From an uncultured Porphyromonadaceae bacterium (GTDB lineage: Bacteria > Bacteroidota > Bacteroidia > Bacteroidales > Muribaculaceae): 64,000 nucleotides of DNA. Position 1 is the stretch's first letter, and every line of letters starts with the position of its first letter. The stretch spans positions 1 through 64,000 of the forward strand of contig CAJKBH010000009.1 in NCBI GenBank assembly GCA_905198125.1. The letters are read 5' to 3'. The notes below the pieces were generated by a model. The model made no database searches and was not told the DNA's origin. It saw only the letters and a program-made list of their open reading frames with translations. The position numbers and the translations under genes were made by a program. Below, piece after piece: positions 32,420-42,076 of the stretch.

Positions 32420-33709
32420 TCAATTGATTATTACTTTCGAGACTTTCGAACCTTGTTTTACGATATAAATACCCTTGGACGGCTTCTGAACCCTTACGCC
32501 ATTCAGGTTGTAATACTCGCACGGCACATTATCCATATTGCTAATGACAAACTGAGCCGACGAAGACACATCCAGACGTTCCGTATTGATAGTCCAGTTA
32601 TCGAGATTGAATGTAAGACGGTAGTTTCCGGCTTCCTTTACATCCCAATTGAAGTCAGGCTCATCCACGTAGGTGAAATCGCCGGCATAGGCTTCCGATC
32701 CGATCGGGCAGTTATTGACTTTCGGACGGATATGCGTTCCCCAGGCCTTTGTAGTGGTGGCGCGGAACGTACCTTCCGGCAGCTGGCCCTCGTAGACAAA
32801 CACATTGCCTTCCGCAGCCTTTGTACATGCCGGGGCGTTGTCTGGGTTCCAGCCGCATACGACGCCGATAAGGTAAAGGGTCTCTGTCTCGATCGGAGTC
32901 ACCGCAGGCCACTCGTATTCCGTTTCTTTGATAAATTCGGAACTCATGGTGCAATCCTCGCAATTGAATGTCAGCCTGTATGTGCCGGCCACGGTGACAT
33001 TCCACTTGTTGTCGTCGCCGCCTTTATAGCATGCGAAGGGAGCATTGTCGATTTTATCCTTGCCTATCGGCGTGTTAGCCGCCAACGGATGAAGGGTAAG
33101 GCCGTCATAGCCGTCCGCAAGATCGGTAAGGATCTTGAATTCCCCGACTTTAAGATCGCCCTCCCAGGTATAGATCTTATTGTTGTCCGCATCAGGTGTC
33201 ATTGGCGTCGCGTCTGCGACTTCCCAGTTTCCGGGCGTAGCAGCTCCTATCAGGTACAGTCCCTGCACATTGATCTGGGAATATGTAGCCTTGAGCGTGC
33301 AATTGTTGAAGTCAAACACGAGTGCGTAGTTACCGCCGGCGGCTGCGTGCCAGTTCATGTCACCGTCAGTAGTCGGGGCGTCGGAGAGCGGAGTTTCCGT
33401 TACCGGGGTCTCTCCTACCTTGACGCCGTCGGTCAGCGGATGAACGGGTCTGGACCAGTCGCTGCCTATCTGCGCGCGGAAACGGCCTGTATCTCCCTCG
33501 GTGTGTTTGGGGATGAACCCTTCCCAGGTATATACACCTTTCTCGGAACTGTTCATTGCCTTTAGTCCGGGCACCCAGCTGATGCCGTCGCCGACGATAT
33601 ACACGTTCTCGCCGTCAGGCACTACGATAGGGGTGGTTTCGGCATTTACCATTACCGGAAGCGACATCGAAACCACTGCCGCCGATACTATTGTCTTTAA
33701 ATGGTTCAT
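32420..33709 (-). CDS. Secreted SusE-like glycan-binding protein with type IX-like C-terminal tail
   Basis: A 429-residue protein with a type I signal peptide (ending VMVNAE), not a lipobox. Three SusE-like beta-sandwich modules repeat the pattern YxxGxxxxW...F.YEG/WEG...G.YRLTFN. The last ~32 residues (YYNLNGVRVQKPSKGIYIVK then SKVIIN) resemble the sorting tail used by the type IX secretion system. Start 33709 is chosen for the signal peptide; the frame opens 18 codons earlier. Likely binds the locus's polysaccharide outside the cell. Confidence 0.75.
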   Translation of the reverse strand: MNHLKTIVSAAVVSMSLPVMVNAETTPIVVPDGENVYIVGDGISWVPGLKAMNSSEKGVYTWEGFIPKHTEGDTGRFRAQIGSDWSRPVHPLTDGVKVGETPVTETPLSDAPTTDGDMNWHAAAGGNYALVFDFNNCTLKATYSQINVQGLYLIGAATPGNWEVADATPMTPDADNNKIYTWEGDLKVGEFKILTDLADGYDGLTLHPLAANTPIGKDKIDNAPFACYKGGDDNKWNVTVAGTYRLTFNCEDCTMSSEFIKETEYEWPAVTPIETETLYLIGVVCGWNPDNAPACTKAAEGNVFVYEGQLPEGTFRATTTKAWGTHIRPKVNNCPIGSEAYAGDFTYVDEPDFNWDVKEAGNYRLTFNLDNWTINTERLDVSSSAQFVISNMDNVPCEYYNLNGVRVQKPSKGIYIVKQGSKVSKVIIN

Positions 33710-33759
33710 AGAAATTATTTGATTAAAGGTTATCTGATTGCAGTATTGAAATTGCTGCG

Positions 33760-35190
33760 TCATTTACTGAGCCGCATTATCTTGCATCCATGAGGTGCAA
33801 TGGTGGCCTCCAGCTTTGACGTGCGTCCTTCGTCGGCATGGCGCCACAGGTCACGCACTGCCATCTGCTGCGTGATGCCAATATCGGCAAGATTCAAAGA
33901 GAATGACTTCTCCTCCTCGCCGCGATTGAAGAATCCCACCACATAATCGCCGTTGCTCATCTGACCGTACCAGATGTTGCTGCCTGGCGACATCAGCTCG
34001 TCGTCCATGGGATGTCCCACGAAACGGTCCTTGTTCAGTGCAAGCATTTCCTCGTTGGTATAATACGCCACGTCGCCCTCGCCTATGGTGCAGTATTGGT
34101 CGGTCACGGCAATCGGACCGCCGGCCATCAGCTGGATGGATATGGCGAATTCCTTTTCGGCGGGAGTGGCATAGCTGTGCATGATGGTGAAGTCACCGTC
34201 GAGAATCACCTTGTCGCGCCCGGCGATGCGCCGGCTCCAGTAGGTGAATCCGTCGAACTGATTCTGGCTCGTGGGCCAGGACAGCCAGGCCTTGCCCGGT
34301 TCCTTGCCCGACGTAAATCCCCAGCCGCCGTTGAAGGTGTCGTTCACGATACGCACCATGTTGCCGTAACGGCTTTCCACCTCCGCATCGTTATACAGAT
34401 GGGGCATCACCAGCGACAGGAACATCCCGTATTTCTGCGCCGTCTTGCAGATGTAGGCGAGCGCGTCGGCATACGTCTGACGTCCGTAGCCCTTGCCTAC
34501 AAAGCCCTCGGACAGACGGAAGTATCCGTCTTCGAACCATGACAGGAAGTCTATACGGATCATCTCCACACCCAGTTCGCTGTAATGCTTGAAGAATCCG
34601 TCGATATACTCTTTGGCTCCCGGATGCGAGAACACGATGTAGGTGTGCCATTTATCCTTGACCTTGGGGTGAAGCACCTGGTCGATCTCCTTGTTGTACA
34701 GCAGCGACCCTACCGTATATTCCGTGCCCGGAATCAGGTTGTCGAGATCGCCCCATACCTCCAGCGGGCTGTCATAGATACCCACGCGCAGTCCGCGCTT
34801 CTTCGCCGCTGCGATAAGGTCCTTGATCGGCACCTGTCCGAGTCGCGTCATGTACGGCTGGCCACCTTCGCAGTTCATCGGCAGGAAGCCGTCGGTGCAT
34901 ATCATGTCATAGCCGTAAGGCTTCAGCTCCTTGGCGACCCAGTCGAAATTGGACTCCCATTCCGACAGAGGGATGTTGCGGTCCTCCCACACCTGGCCGT
35001 CGAGCGCGTATGCACGCTCGTAAACGCTCCAGTACAGAGGAGCCTTGAATTTGTGTATGTTGCCGACATCCTCCATCTTCGGATGCTCGTGCTGGTTGGG
35101 AAGCTTCATGTCCGAGTAGTCTTCCCGGCAGGCGCACATTCCGAGGAATGTGCAGCCTATTATGCCTGATATTATGAGATTCTTTATCAT
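33760..35190 (-). CDS. GH27-like (clan GH-D) lipoprotein glycosidase
   Basis: A 476-residue lipoprotein (MCAC, cysteine 20). The barrel carries PLYWSVYERAYAL, RVGIYDSPLEVW, MIRIDFLSWFEDG (candidate nucleophile Asp), and MVRIVNDTFNGGWG (candidate acid/base Asp), followed by a beta-sandwich with VVGFFNRGEEEKSF and VRDLWRHADEG, the C-terminal pattern of GH27 alpha-galactosidases and isomaltodextranases. The usual KYDYC and RxSDD motifs are altered, so substrate differs or is uncertain. Probably acts at the cell surface on the polymer captured by SusD and the SusE-like proteins. Confidence 0.65.
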   Translation of the reverse strand: MIKNLIISGIIGCTFLGMCACREDYSDMKLPNQHEHPKMEDVGNIHKFKAPLYWSVYERAYALDGQVWEDRNIPLSEWESNFDWVAKELKPYGYDMICTDGFLPMNCEGGQPYMTRLGQVPIKDLIAAAKKRGLRVGIYDSPLEVWGDLDNLIPGTEYTVGSLLYNKEIDQVLHPKVKDKWHTYIVFSHPGAKEYIDGFFKHYSELGVEMIRIDFLSWFEDGYFRLSEGFVGKGYGRQTYADALAYICKTAQKYGMFLSLVMPHLYNDAEVESRYGNMVRIVNDTFNGGWGFTSGKEPGKAWLSWPTSQNQFDGFTYWSRRIAGRDKVILDGDFTIMHSYATPAEKEFAISIQLMAGGPIAVTDQYCTIGEGDVAYYTNEEMLALNKDRFVGHPMDDELMSPGSNIWYGQMSNGDYVVGFFNRGEEEKSFSLNLADIGITQQMAVRDLWRHADEGRTSKLEATIAPHGCKIMRLSK

Positions 35191-35203
35191 CTTGATTTAG
35201 TTA

Positions 35204-36760
35204 TTAGTTGCCCAGATATTCGAATTTCACCGTCCACTTCTCAAGGTCGAACGTGATGCGGTATGTGCCGGCGTCAACTATTTTCCAGTTGAAATCGGGA
35301 GTTGACACATTGACGAATTCATTATTCTTGCATCCGTACTTGCCGACTTCGAGATTTTCAATCTTCGGGCGTATGTGCGCACCCCAGTCAGCGATTGCGG
35401 AGGCCCGCATACTTCCGGTATTGAGCTTGCCTTCGTAAACGAAGATGTACTCACTCTCCTTGGTGCAGCGGCAGTTGTCACTGAAGCCCCAGCCGGCCGT
35501 GCTTGCATCTCCGAGAATATACACATTGTCAGTGGCAATCGGTGTGACAGGCGGCCATTCGTATTCGGGTTCACCAAGATAGGTAGAACTCATCCTGTGT
35601 GTGCGGAGGTTGAATACCAGGCGGTATTTGCCGGCCTTCACGTTCCACTTGTTATCGGGAGCGACAGCGTATGCAAACGGAGCATCCACGATATTGTCCT
35701 TACCGATTTCCGCACCCGGCATCGCGGGACGGATTGCGGGCTGACTTTCGTAGTCGCCTGTCCGGGTGTAGAGTTTCAGCTCGCCGTCCGACAATGTTCC
35801 CTCGTAAGAGAACACATAAGGATCGGACGGATCCTGCATCAGGGGAGTCATGGCATTGCCGTCCCAGCCACCCTTGGTGCTGGTGCCCAGCATATACAGT
35901 GTGTTGGTCTCGATCGGGTCTACGACGGGGTCGGGGTCCTCACCGCCCACACCGTACTTGACAGAAATCTTCCAGTGCTCCAGGTCGAATGTGATGCGAT
36001 ACTTGCCGGCCTTAGTCACACGCCAGTTGGTATCCGGGGTGCCGACATATATGAAGTCGGGATCTTCCACTCCGTTTTCGTTAATTTCCATGTTGTTGGT
36101 CACCGGACGGATGTGTGTGCCCCACGAACGCTCGGTGCAGGCTCTGAACTCACCCTCACCCAGAGTGCCTTCAAACGTGAAGATGTATTGACTCTCCTTC
36201 TTCGTCTCGATGGCTTCATCGATATTCCATCCGGCCGCCGTGGACCAGCCTATCACGTACACGGCGTCTGCCTCGATTGGCACGACATCCGGACGTTTCG
36301 GCCCATTCAGATATTCGGTGCTGAAAGTCCAGTTCCTCAGGTTAAAGGTCAGCCTGTATTCGCCCGGCTCCACCACGTTCCACTTGTCGTCGGGATCGAT
36401 GGCCATGGTGAAGGGCTCGTCGGTATAATTCTCCTTGCCTATATTCTGGCCGGCCTCTACCGGACGTATGAACGGGATGTTCCAGTCTTCCGAAGGGTTG
36501 AGGCAGAGCTTGATCTCCCCTATTCCGAGAGAGCCTTCGTAGGTGAACACCAGCGGATCGTCGTCAGACGGCGTGAACGGAGTCGGATTCGACAGCGTCC
36601 AGCCGCAGGGTGCGGCGCTGCCCACCATGTAGAGCGTTTCCGACATTATCGGGAGGTCCTGGTCAATTATTATAAGGTCCTTTTCACTGTCGCATGCGGA
36701 GAACATGGCTGTCAGGGCCAGGGCAGCGCATGACGACAGAATATGTCTGAATTTAGTCAT
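35204..36760 (-). CDS. SusE/SusF-like outer-membrane glycan-binding lipoprotein
   Basis: A 518-residue lipoprotein (FSAC, cysteine 23) made of four consecutive SusE-like modules of about 115 residues, each with the patterns LYM(L)G, FTYEG, ELKL, RP, DDKWNV, and GEYRLTFNLRNW. Such proteins hold glycan on the cell surface next to SusC/D. It follows susD after 45 bases, which contain the leader motif and an eight-codon open frame. Expected to be cotranscribed with susCD. Confidence 0.85.
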   Translation of the reverse strand: MTKFRHILSSCAALALTAMFSACDSEKDLIIIDQDLPIMSETLYMVGSAAPCGWTLSNPTPFTPSDDDPLVFTYEGSLGIGEIKLCLNPSEDWNIPFIRPVEAGQNIGKENYTDEPFTMAIDPDDKWNVVEPGEYRLTFNLRNWTFSTEYLNGPKRPDVVPIEADAVYVIGWSTAAGWNIDEAIETKKESQYIFTFEGTLGEGEFRACTERSWGTHIRPVTNNMEINENGVEDPDFIYVGTPDTNWRVTKAGKYRITFDLEHWKISVKYGVGGEDPDPVVDPIETNTLYMLGTSTKGGWDGNAMTPLMQDPSDPYVFSYEGTLSDGELKLYTRTGDYESQPAIRPAMPGAEIGKDNIVDAPFAYAVAPDNKWNVKAGKYRLVFNLRTHRMSSTYLGEPEYEWPPVTPIATDNVYILGDASTAGWGFSDNCRCTKESEYIFVYEGKLNTGSMRASAIADWGAHIRPKIENLEVGKYGCKNNEFVNVSTPDFNWKIVDAGTYRITFDLEKWTVKFEYLGN

Positions 36761-36793
36761 TTTTGCTTCTTTTTAGCGATTGATTATCGACTT

Positions 36794-36806
36794 AGGCATC
36801 GTTGCT
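36794..36806 (-). promoter_or_regulatory. Leader motif AGCAACGATGCCT before the SusE/F-like gene
   Basis: On the minus strand this begins at the last base of the susD stop codon. Its ATG opens MPKSIINR-stop, which ends 13 bases before the SusE/F-like start. One mismatch to AGGAACGATGCCT. Confidence 0.55.
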
Positions 36807-38545
36807 TAATTGGTGTAACCCGGATTCTGCTTCAGATCGGGATTGGTATCGAGCACGTCGCGTACAAGCGGGAAAATCTCGGTGTGACGGTCGGCGTCGG
36901 GAGTCTTGTCCCACCAGGTGCCGGTCGAGAACTTGCCGAAACGTATCAGGTCCGTGCGGCGGCGCGCCTCGGCGAAGAACTCGCGACCCCATTCGGCCAG
37001 CATCTCGTCCATGTCAAGGTCGGCCTTGCCCTCCGGCTTATAGAGCACTTCCTTCAGGTTTTCCGCAGGATAGTTGCGGGCGCGGACACTGTTGAGCAGT
37101 TTTGCGGCACCCTGTGTGTCGCCGCTTCTGAGCTTGCATTCCGCCAGCGAATATATAATCTCGGGAAGACGGATCTCGGTATAGTCGCTTTCAAGCTGAT
37201 GCTCGTCCTCGTCGGTGTACATGGGATATTTTACAAAATGCCATCCCGAGTTATGGTCACCGTTCATCAGGTTGCTGGTCTGGCTCGTGGGCCACACGTC
37301 GGGAGCCATGTCCTGGAAATTGCCGACAGCATCGCGGATATACAGGTCGTAGGGACGCTCCGGCGCACGCACGCGGGCCGTCTTGCCGTTGTCGTTCACA
37401 TATTCCAGATACCCGAACAGGAACATTCCCTCACGCTTGCTGTTTCCCAGATTGCGGTAGAGCTTCATACGCTCGTCGCCGGGATACTTGCGGAAATTCT
37501 GTATCGGCATTCCCAGCTTGTAGTTATAAAGCGTGCCGTCGACGTCATAGCTCGGAGAAGCCGCGTATTTCACGTTATGCTCGCCGGCCTTGCACTTGGA
37601 GTCTTTCAGATAGTACCGGGCCTGTGAGGGAACCGCATACCAGTAGACCTCGCCCGAATAATGCCAGTATGAATAGCCCGAACTTGCCGGGTATCCGAAA
37701 ATCACTTCGTCGCAATTGTTGTTGTCCCAGTCGAACGCGGCATCCCAGCGGTCAGCCACCCTGTACGGGCCGTAGACTCCGTCAAGAATCTCCTGACATA
37801 CGCGGGCGCAGTCACTGTAACGGTCTTCGCCTATATAGACTTCGGCGTTAAGATACAGGCGCACCAGCAACGCGGCCGCCGATGCCTTGGTCCATTTGCC
37901 CTGCACCATGGCCTGCGATCCGAGGGACTCTTTGGTCCCCAACAGTTTGATGCACTCCTTGAGTTCACTTTCGATGAATTCGAACAGGACTTTCGGCTCC
38001 ACCTGCGTCTTGGTGTTCTTGCTCTGGTCATAGAAACTCACGACCAGAGGGCAGTTGCGGAACGCATCAAGCAGCGTAAGATAGAACATGGAGCGGAGAG
38101 TGCGGCATTGCGCCTTCATGTCGTTGAACTCCGACTCGGTATAACCGAATTTCTTCGGGTCAAGCGATTCCAGGTCTTCTATCACCCAGTTGCATTGGCC
38201 TATACCCTGATACTGGCCGTTCCAGAGATACAGTATCTGCGGGCTGTCCTCAAGGTTCCAGGTATGGTAATGGTATCTGCGCCACCGGCCGCCGTCGTCC
38301 CACCATCCGTCACGGACGGGGGTTATAAGCTGGTCGGCAGTGAGCTCCTGAAGCACCTGACGTTCCTGTATGGTTGCGAAAGCATGTTCGAACGGACGTC
38401 CCACCGCCCTCTCGACATCGCCTTTCGTATTATAATAATTATCCGAGCCGACGGTGCTGTACAGCTTTTCGTCAAGATTCGTACAGCCGGCTGACACCGT
38501 CAGTGCCAGCACCGTCAATGATTTTATTATTGTATTTCGATTCAT
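36806..38545 (-). CDS. susD: SusD/RagB family outer-membrane lipoprotein
   Basis: A 579-residue lipoprotein (SAGC, cysteine 20) with the SusD helical TPR-like core (DVERAVGRPFEHAFATIQ, LRSMFYLTLLDAFRNCPLV, AAALLVRLYLNAEVY) and the C-terminal RLPEIIYSLAECKLRSGDTQGAAKLLNSVRAR and EWGREFFAEARRRTDLIRFGKF segments. It forms the lid on the SusC transporter and binds glycan. Located 17 bases after susC. Confidence 0.95.
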   Translation of the reverse strand: MNRNTIIKSLTVLALTVSAGCTNLDEKLYSTVGSDNYYNTKGDVERAVGRPFEHAFATIQERQVLQELTADQLITPVRDGWWDDGGRWRRYHYHTWNLEDSPQILYLWNGQYQGIGQCNWVIEDLESLDPKKFGYTESEFNDMKAQCRTLRSMFYLTLLDAFRNCPLVVSFYDQSKNTKTQVEPKVLFEFIESELKECIKLLGTKESLGSQAMVQGKWTKASAAALLVRLYLNAEVYIGEDRYSDCARVCQEILDGVYGPYRVADRWDAAFDWDNNNCDEVIFGYPASSGYSYWHYSGEVYWYAVPSQARYYLKDSKCKAGEHNVKYAASPSYDVDGTLYNYKLGMPIQNFRKYPGDERMKLYRNLGNSKREGMFLFGYLEYVNDNGKTARVRAPERPYDLYIRDAVGNFQDMAPDVWPTSQTSNLMNGDHNSGWHFVKYPMYTDEDEHQLESDYTEIRLPEIIYSLAECKLRSGDTQGAAKLLNSVRARNYPAENLKEVLYKPEGKADLDMDEMLAEWGREFFAEARRRTDLIRFGKFSTGTWWDKTPDADRHTEIFPLVRDVLDTNPDLKQNPGYTN

Positions 38546-38562
38546 GATAATAATTCGGTTTG

Positions 38563-41500
38563 TTAGAAATCAACCTGCACTCCCAGCATAAACTGGCGTG
38601 TGGACGGGAAGTATGTCCTGCTTCCGGTTGCTCCGGGGGTCAGTCCGTTCACCTGATACGTGGAGGGATCCACACCTGAGAATTTCGTAAGAGTGAATAC
38701 GTTGTGGACAGTGCCGTAGATCCTGATCTTGTTTATGAAGCGGGCTTTCTGCAAATTGAGCGTGTACCCCAGCGTCAGCATGTCGAGCTTGAAATAGTCG
38801 CCCCGCTCCAGAAAGTAGTCCGTCACGGCATGGCCGGCTGTCGGACTGATGTTGAAGTTCTTGCTGTAGGCCTTCTTCAGCACGTTGCCGTTGAATTTAC
38901 GCGTCCCGTAGTAGAAGTCGTGTACATTGAAGATGTCGTAACCGAAGGCACCCCGGAAGAACAGGCTCAGATCAAAATTCCTGTAACGGAAGTTGTGAGT
39001 GGTGGACATGGTGAACTTCGGCAATCCGTTGCCAACTTTCCTGCGGTCGTCCTCGCTTCCCTGCGCGGCCTTGATGATATTGTCGTTCTTGTCGTATATC
39101 AGCCATTCGCCTTCGGGATTGATTCCGGCATATTTCCACATATAGAAGTTGCCGATGGACTGACCCTTTTCTATACGCTGCAGGTTATAGTTCGGGTACG
39201 GGGCCTCGGTGGAGCAGATGGCATAATAATCCTTGCCGACATAATCCGAATTGCTGAAGCTGACGAACTTATTGGTCATAGTGGATCCGACCACGCTGAA
39301 GTTATAGCCGAAATCACGATTGTTCACGACATTGAAGTTAAGGTCGAACTCGAAGCCGTAGTTCTTCATGGTGCCCACGTTTACGAATGTCTCGTCAAAC
39401 AGATACGGAGGGATGGGCACCTTGTAATAGCCCAACAGGTCTTCGGTGCGGCGGTTGAAATAGTTCAGCGAGCCGTAGAATAGGTTGTTGAACATCGAGA
39501 AGTCGATTCCGACATTCCAGTTCTTCGCCTTTTCCCATTTGAGGTTGCGGTTCACATTGTTTGCCGGACCCCACACCTGGAAATATTTGCCTCCGAAACT
39601 ATAATAACCGAAGCCCTTCATTGCGGCGATGGACAGATAATTGTCAAAATCCTGGTTACCCGTCACACCATAGTCGGCACGTATCTTGAGATCGTCGAGC
39701 CAGCCTCTGGAATTTTCCATAAAGGATTCCTGACTGATACGCCATCCGACCGACACGGCGGGGAAATTACCCCACTTGTTGTTGGGACCGAACTTGGAGG
39801 AACCTTCGTGACGCAAGGATGCGGTCATCAGGTATTTTCCGTCAAAGTCATAGCTTATGCGGCCGAAGAACGAGATCAGCCTGCTGTCCGACTTATAGCT
39901 GTCCATTCCCACTTCACCCTCGTCCTTGGCATACGATCCGGATCCGAGATTGTCCGAGCCGAGGCCGTCGTTGGGAAAATCCTTGTTCTCGGCATACAGA
40001 CGCGAGTATTGCGAATACTGATACGAATAGCCCAGCATCACCTTGGCGTTGTTCTTACCGAACTTCGCTCCGAAATTCACCAGCCATTCCAGAATATACT
40101 GGTTGTTCTTGTAATACTCGCGGCTTGCCTCTCCCTCGCGGCCGTTGTTGATGGCGATTGTGCTCGTGGACGGTATGAACCAGGAGTTGTTGTTGTCATA
40201 CTGATGGTCGGCGAAGGTCAGCTGGCTGTCGAGGTTGAAGGGACAGTCCCTGTCGGAGTTCCATAGCAACGGAAGCAGATTGATCTTGGCGGTGGCGTCC
40301 ATATCCAGAAGCTTGGTCTCGCCTTTGTTCTTTTCAAGATTCATCAGTTCCACAGGGTTCCAGGGACACACCTGACCCTGAAAATTATAGTAAAGCTGAG
40401 GATTCTCGGGGTCCATCAGCGGTGTGGTAGGGTTTGCCTGCTTGGCGTTGGTGAACACCTGCCAGTTCGCGAAATTCTGATAGATTATGCGGGGCGCCAC
40501 ATTGACATTGAAATTGAACAGGTCGCCCTTCGATTTCAGGCCCATCGACGCGCGGGCACCGTATTCCTCGCGGCTTGAGCGTAAATCGACGCCGTTCGAT
40601 TTGCGATAGTCGGCGCTGACCCTGAAATTCGCACGTTGAGTGCCGCCCGATATGCTCAGCGTATGCTTGTGGGTGAAGCCCGTCCGGCTCACGCCTTTGA
40701 ACCAGTCGTAATCACCACCCAGGTCGGTGCCGGAGTCTCCCCATCCCAGACGGATGTTGCGATAGTCGTCGGCATCCATGAAATCGAGCTCGTCTATGAT
40801 TTTATCCCAGGCCACGCTGCCGGAATATGTGACATTGTACGTGCCGTCCTTGGCTCCCTTTTTCGTGGTTACGAGGATAACGCCGTTGGAACCGCGCGTA
40901 CCGTAAATGGCCGAAGCGGCACCGTCCTTAAGGATGTCGAAGGACGCTATGTCGGTGGGATTGACGTTGGTGAGGTTGCCTCCCGGTACGCCGTCTATCA
41001 CTATGAGAGGACCGAGCCCGGCCGAACGCGACGATACGCCACGGATCTGGATGCTCGCGGCATTGTTGGGGTCGCCTGCCGCAGTATTGGTTATGGACAC
41101 GCCGGGGACTTTTCCCTGAATAAGCATCGAGGGGTCCGTAGTGCTCATGGACAGGAAGTCCTTCTCGCTCACGTGGCTTATGGCCGAGGTAAGCTCCTTC
41201 TTGTCCATCGTGCCGTAGCCGATCACCACCACCTCGTTAAGCAGCTGCTGGTTCTCCGCCATGACGATGTCAAGCCGGCCGGGTTTGTCGACTTTCTTCT
41301 TTTCAGACGAATATCCTATATATGAGAACATCAGCCGGCCACCCTCGGGGACATCTATGTCATAGTTGCCGTCGATGTCGGTAGTCACGCCTATATGCGT
41401 GCCTTCCACCGTAACCGAGGCACCGATCAGGGGTTCGCCCTGGGCGTCGGTCACCTTACCGGTGATTTTCACTTTCTCGGCTGAGGCCGACTGCTGTTTC

Positions 41501-41862
41501 GAAGGCTTGGTACGGACGGCCGATTTCCTGTTCAGCACAATCTGCTTTTTGTCTATGGCATAGGTGATGTCATGTTTCGCAAACAGTTTGTCAAGCACTG
41601 TCGTTATTGCCTCGTCTTTCACCTTGAGTGTTACGGGAACCTTGACATTTATGGTTTCCTTGCTGTAGATGAACCTGTACTTTGTCTGTCGTTCTATGGA
41701 TTTAAGAACATTTTCCAAGGCAATTCCATTGGCATCGATGGACACCTTGCTGTCGGAAGCCCGGGCCGACAGCACACAGCCGAACATCAGCAGAAAGAGC
41801 AATACCCTTAGCGTCAGACCGTACCGGCTGCTGTGAGAATGCAAGTGAGCTTTTTCGTTCAT
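38563..41862 (-). CDS. susC: SusC/RagA TonB-dependent outer-membrane transporter with STN domain
   Basis: A 1099-residue transporter. After the signal peptide come an STN domain (about residues 37-88: VSIDANGIALENVLKSIERQTKYRF), a carboxypeptidase-regulatory-like domain (VTDAQGEPLIGASVTVEGT), the NEVVVIGYGTMDKKELT box, the plug and a 22-strand barrel ending FMLGVQVDF. The STN domain is the part that signals to FecR-type anti-sigma factors, encoded divergently 0.8 kb away. With SusD it imports oligosaccharides across the outer membrane. Confidence 0.96.
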   Translation of the reverse strand: MNEKAHLHSHSSRYGLTLRVLLFLLMFGCVLSARASDSKVSIDANGIALENVLKSIERQTKYRFIYSKETINVKVPVTLKVKDEAITTVLDKLFAKHDITYAIDKKQIVLNRKSAVRTKPSKQQSASAEKVKITGKVTDAQGEPLIGASVTVEGTHIGVTTDIDGNYDIDVPEGGRLMFSYIGYSSEKKKVDKPGRLDIVMAENQQLLNEVVVIGYGTMDKKELTSAISHVSEKDFLSMSTTDPSMLIQGKVPGVSITNTAAGDPNNAASIQIRGVSSRSAGLGPLIVIDGVPGGNLTNVNPTDIASFDILKDGAASAIYGTRGSNGVILVTTKKGAKDGTYNVTYSGSVAWDKIIDELDFMDADDYRNIRLGWGDSGTDLGGDYDWFKGVSRTGFTHKHTLSISGGTQRANFRVSADYRKSNGVDLRSSREEYGARASMGLKSKGDLFNFNVNVAPRIIYQNFANWQVFTNAKQANPTTPLMDPENPQLYYNFQGQVCPWNPVELMNLEKNKGETKLLDMDATAKINLLPLLWNSDRDCPFNLDSQLTFADHQYDNNNSWFIPSTSTIAINNGREGEASREYYKNNQYILEWLVNFGAKFGKNNAKVMLGYSYQYSQYSRLYAENKDFPNDGLGSDNLGSGSYAKDEGEVGMDSYKSDSRLISFFGRISYDFDGKYLMTASLRHEGSSKFGPNNKWGNFPAVSVGWRISQESFMENSRGWLDDLKIRADYGVTGNQDFDNYLSIAAMKGFGYYSFGGKYFQVWGPANNVNRNLKWEKAKNWNVGIDFSMFNNLFYGSLNYFNRRTEDLLGYYKVPIPPYLFDETFVNVGTMKNYGFEFDLNFNVVNNRDFGYNFSVVGSTMTNKFVSFSNSDYVGKDYYAICSTEAPYPNYNLQRIEKGQSIGNFYMWKYAGINPEGEWLIYDKNDNIIKAAQGSEDDRRKVGNGLPKFTMSTTHNFRYRNFDLSLFFRGAFGYDIFNVHDFYYGTRKFNGNVLKKAYSKNFNISPTAGHAVTDYFLERGDYFKLDMLTLGYTLNLQKARFINKIRIYGTVHNVFTLTKFSGVDPSTYQVNGLTPGATGSRTYFPSTRQFMLGVQVDF

Positions 41863-42014
41863 GTTAAAGTTAAAGTATTATTGGTATTTTAATTGATTTT
41901 AGGTTTTATTATGGACTTTTTAACATCCGTATATACATAGAGCAACTGACAAAAAATAATCCACATCGGAAAATCAGAAAATTTTCGAATCTTGAAACTT
42001 TTTGTGGTAAGTGC

Positions 42015-42045
42015 TTGCATTATCGGACAATAATATCTAACTTCG
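42015..42045 (+). promoter_or_regulatory. Candidate promoter for the ECF sigma operon
   Basis: TTG (42015-42017), 20 bases, TAACTTCG (42038-42045), one mismatch from TAnnTTTG. Transcription would start about 25 bases before the sigma gene, leaving the leader motif at 42056-42068 in the transcript. The remainder of the 214-bp divergent spacer is AT-rich with no clear susC promoter. Confidence 0.55.
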
Positions 42046-42055
42046 CGGCAACTTT

Positions 42056-42068
42056 AGGAACGATGCCT
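42056..42068 (+). promoter_or_regulatory. Leader motif AGGAACGATGCCT before the ECF sigma gene
   Basis: An exact 13-base match to the ends of the palindromic element at 25752-26085. Its ATG (42063) opens Met-Pro-Glu-Ile-Thr-stop, whose TGA overlaps the sigma factor ATG (ATGA), a layout compatible with coupled translation. Confidence 0.6.
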
Positions 42069-42076
42069 GAAATAAC

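Noticed and set aside
35375..36733. 452-codon open frame antisense to the SusE/F-like gene
   Set aside because: Mirrors the four-module repeat of the sense gene and has no motif of its own.
36743..37627. 294-codon open frame antisense to susD
   Set aside because: The susD frame carries SusD/RagB signatures over this range; the antisense frame has none.
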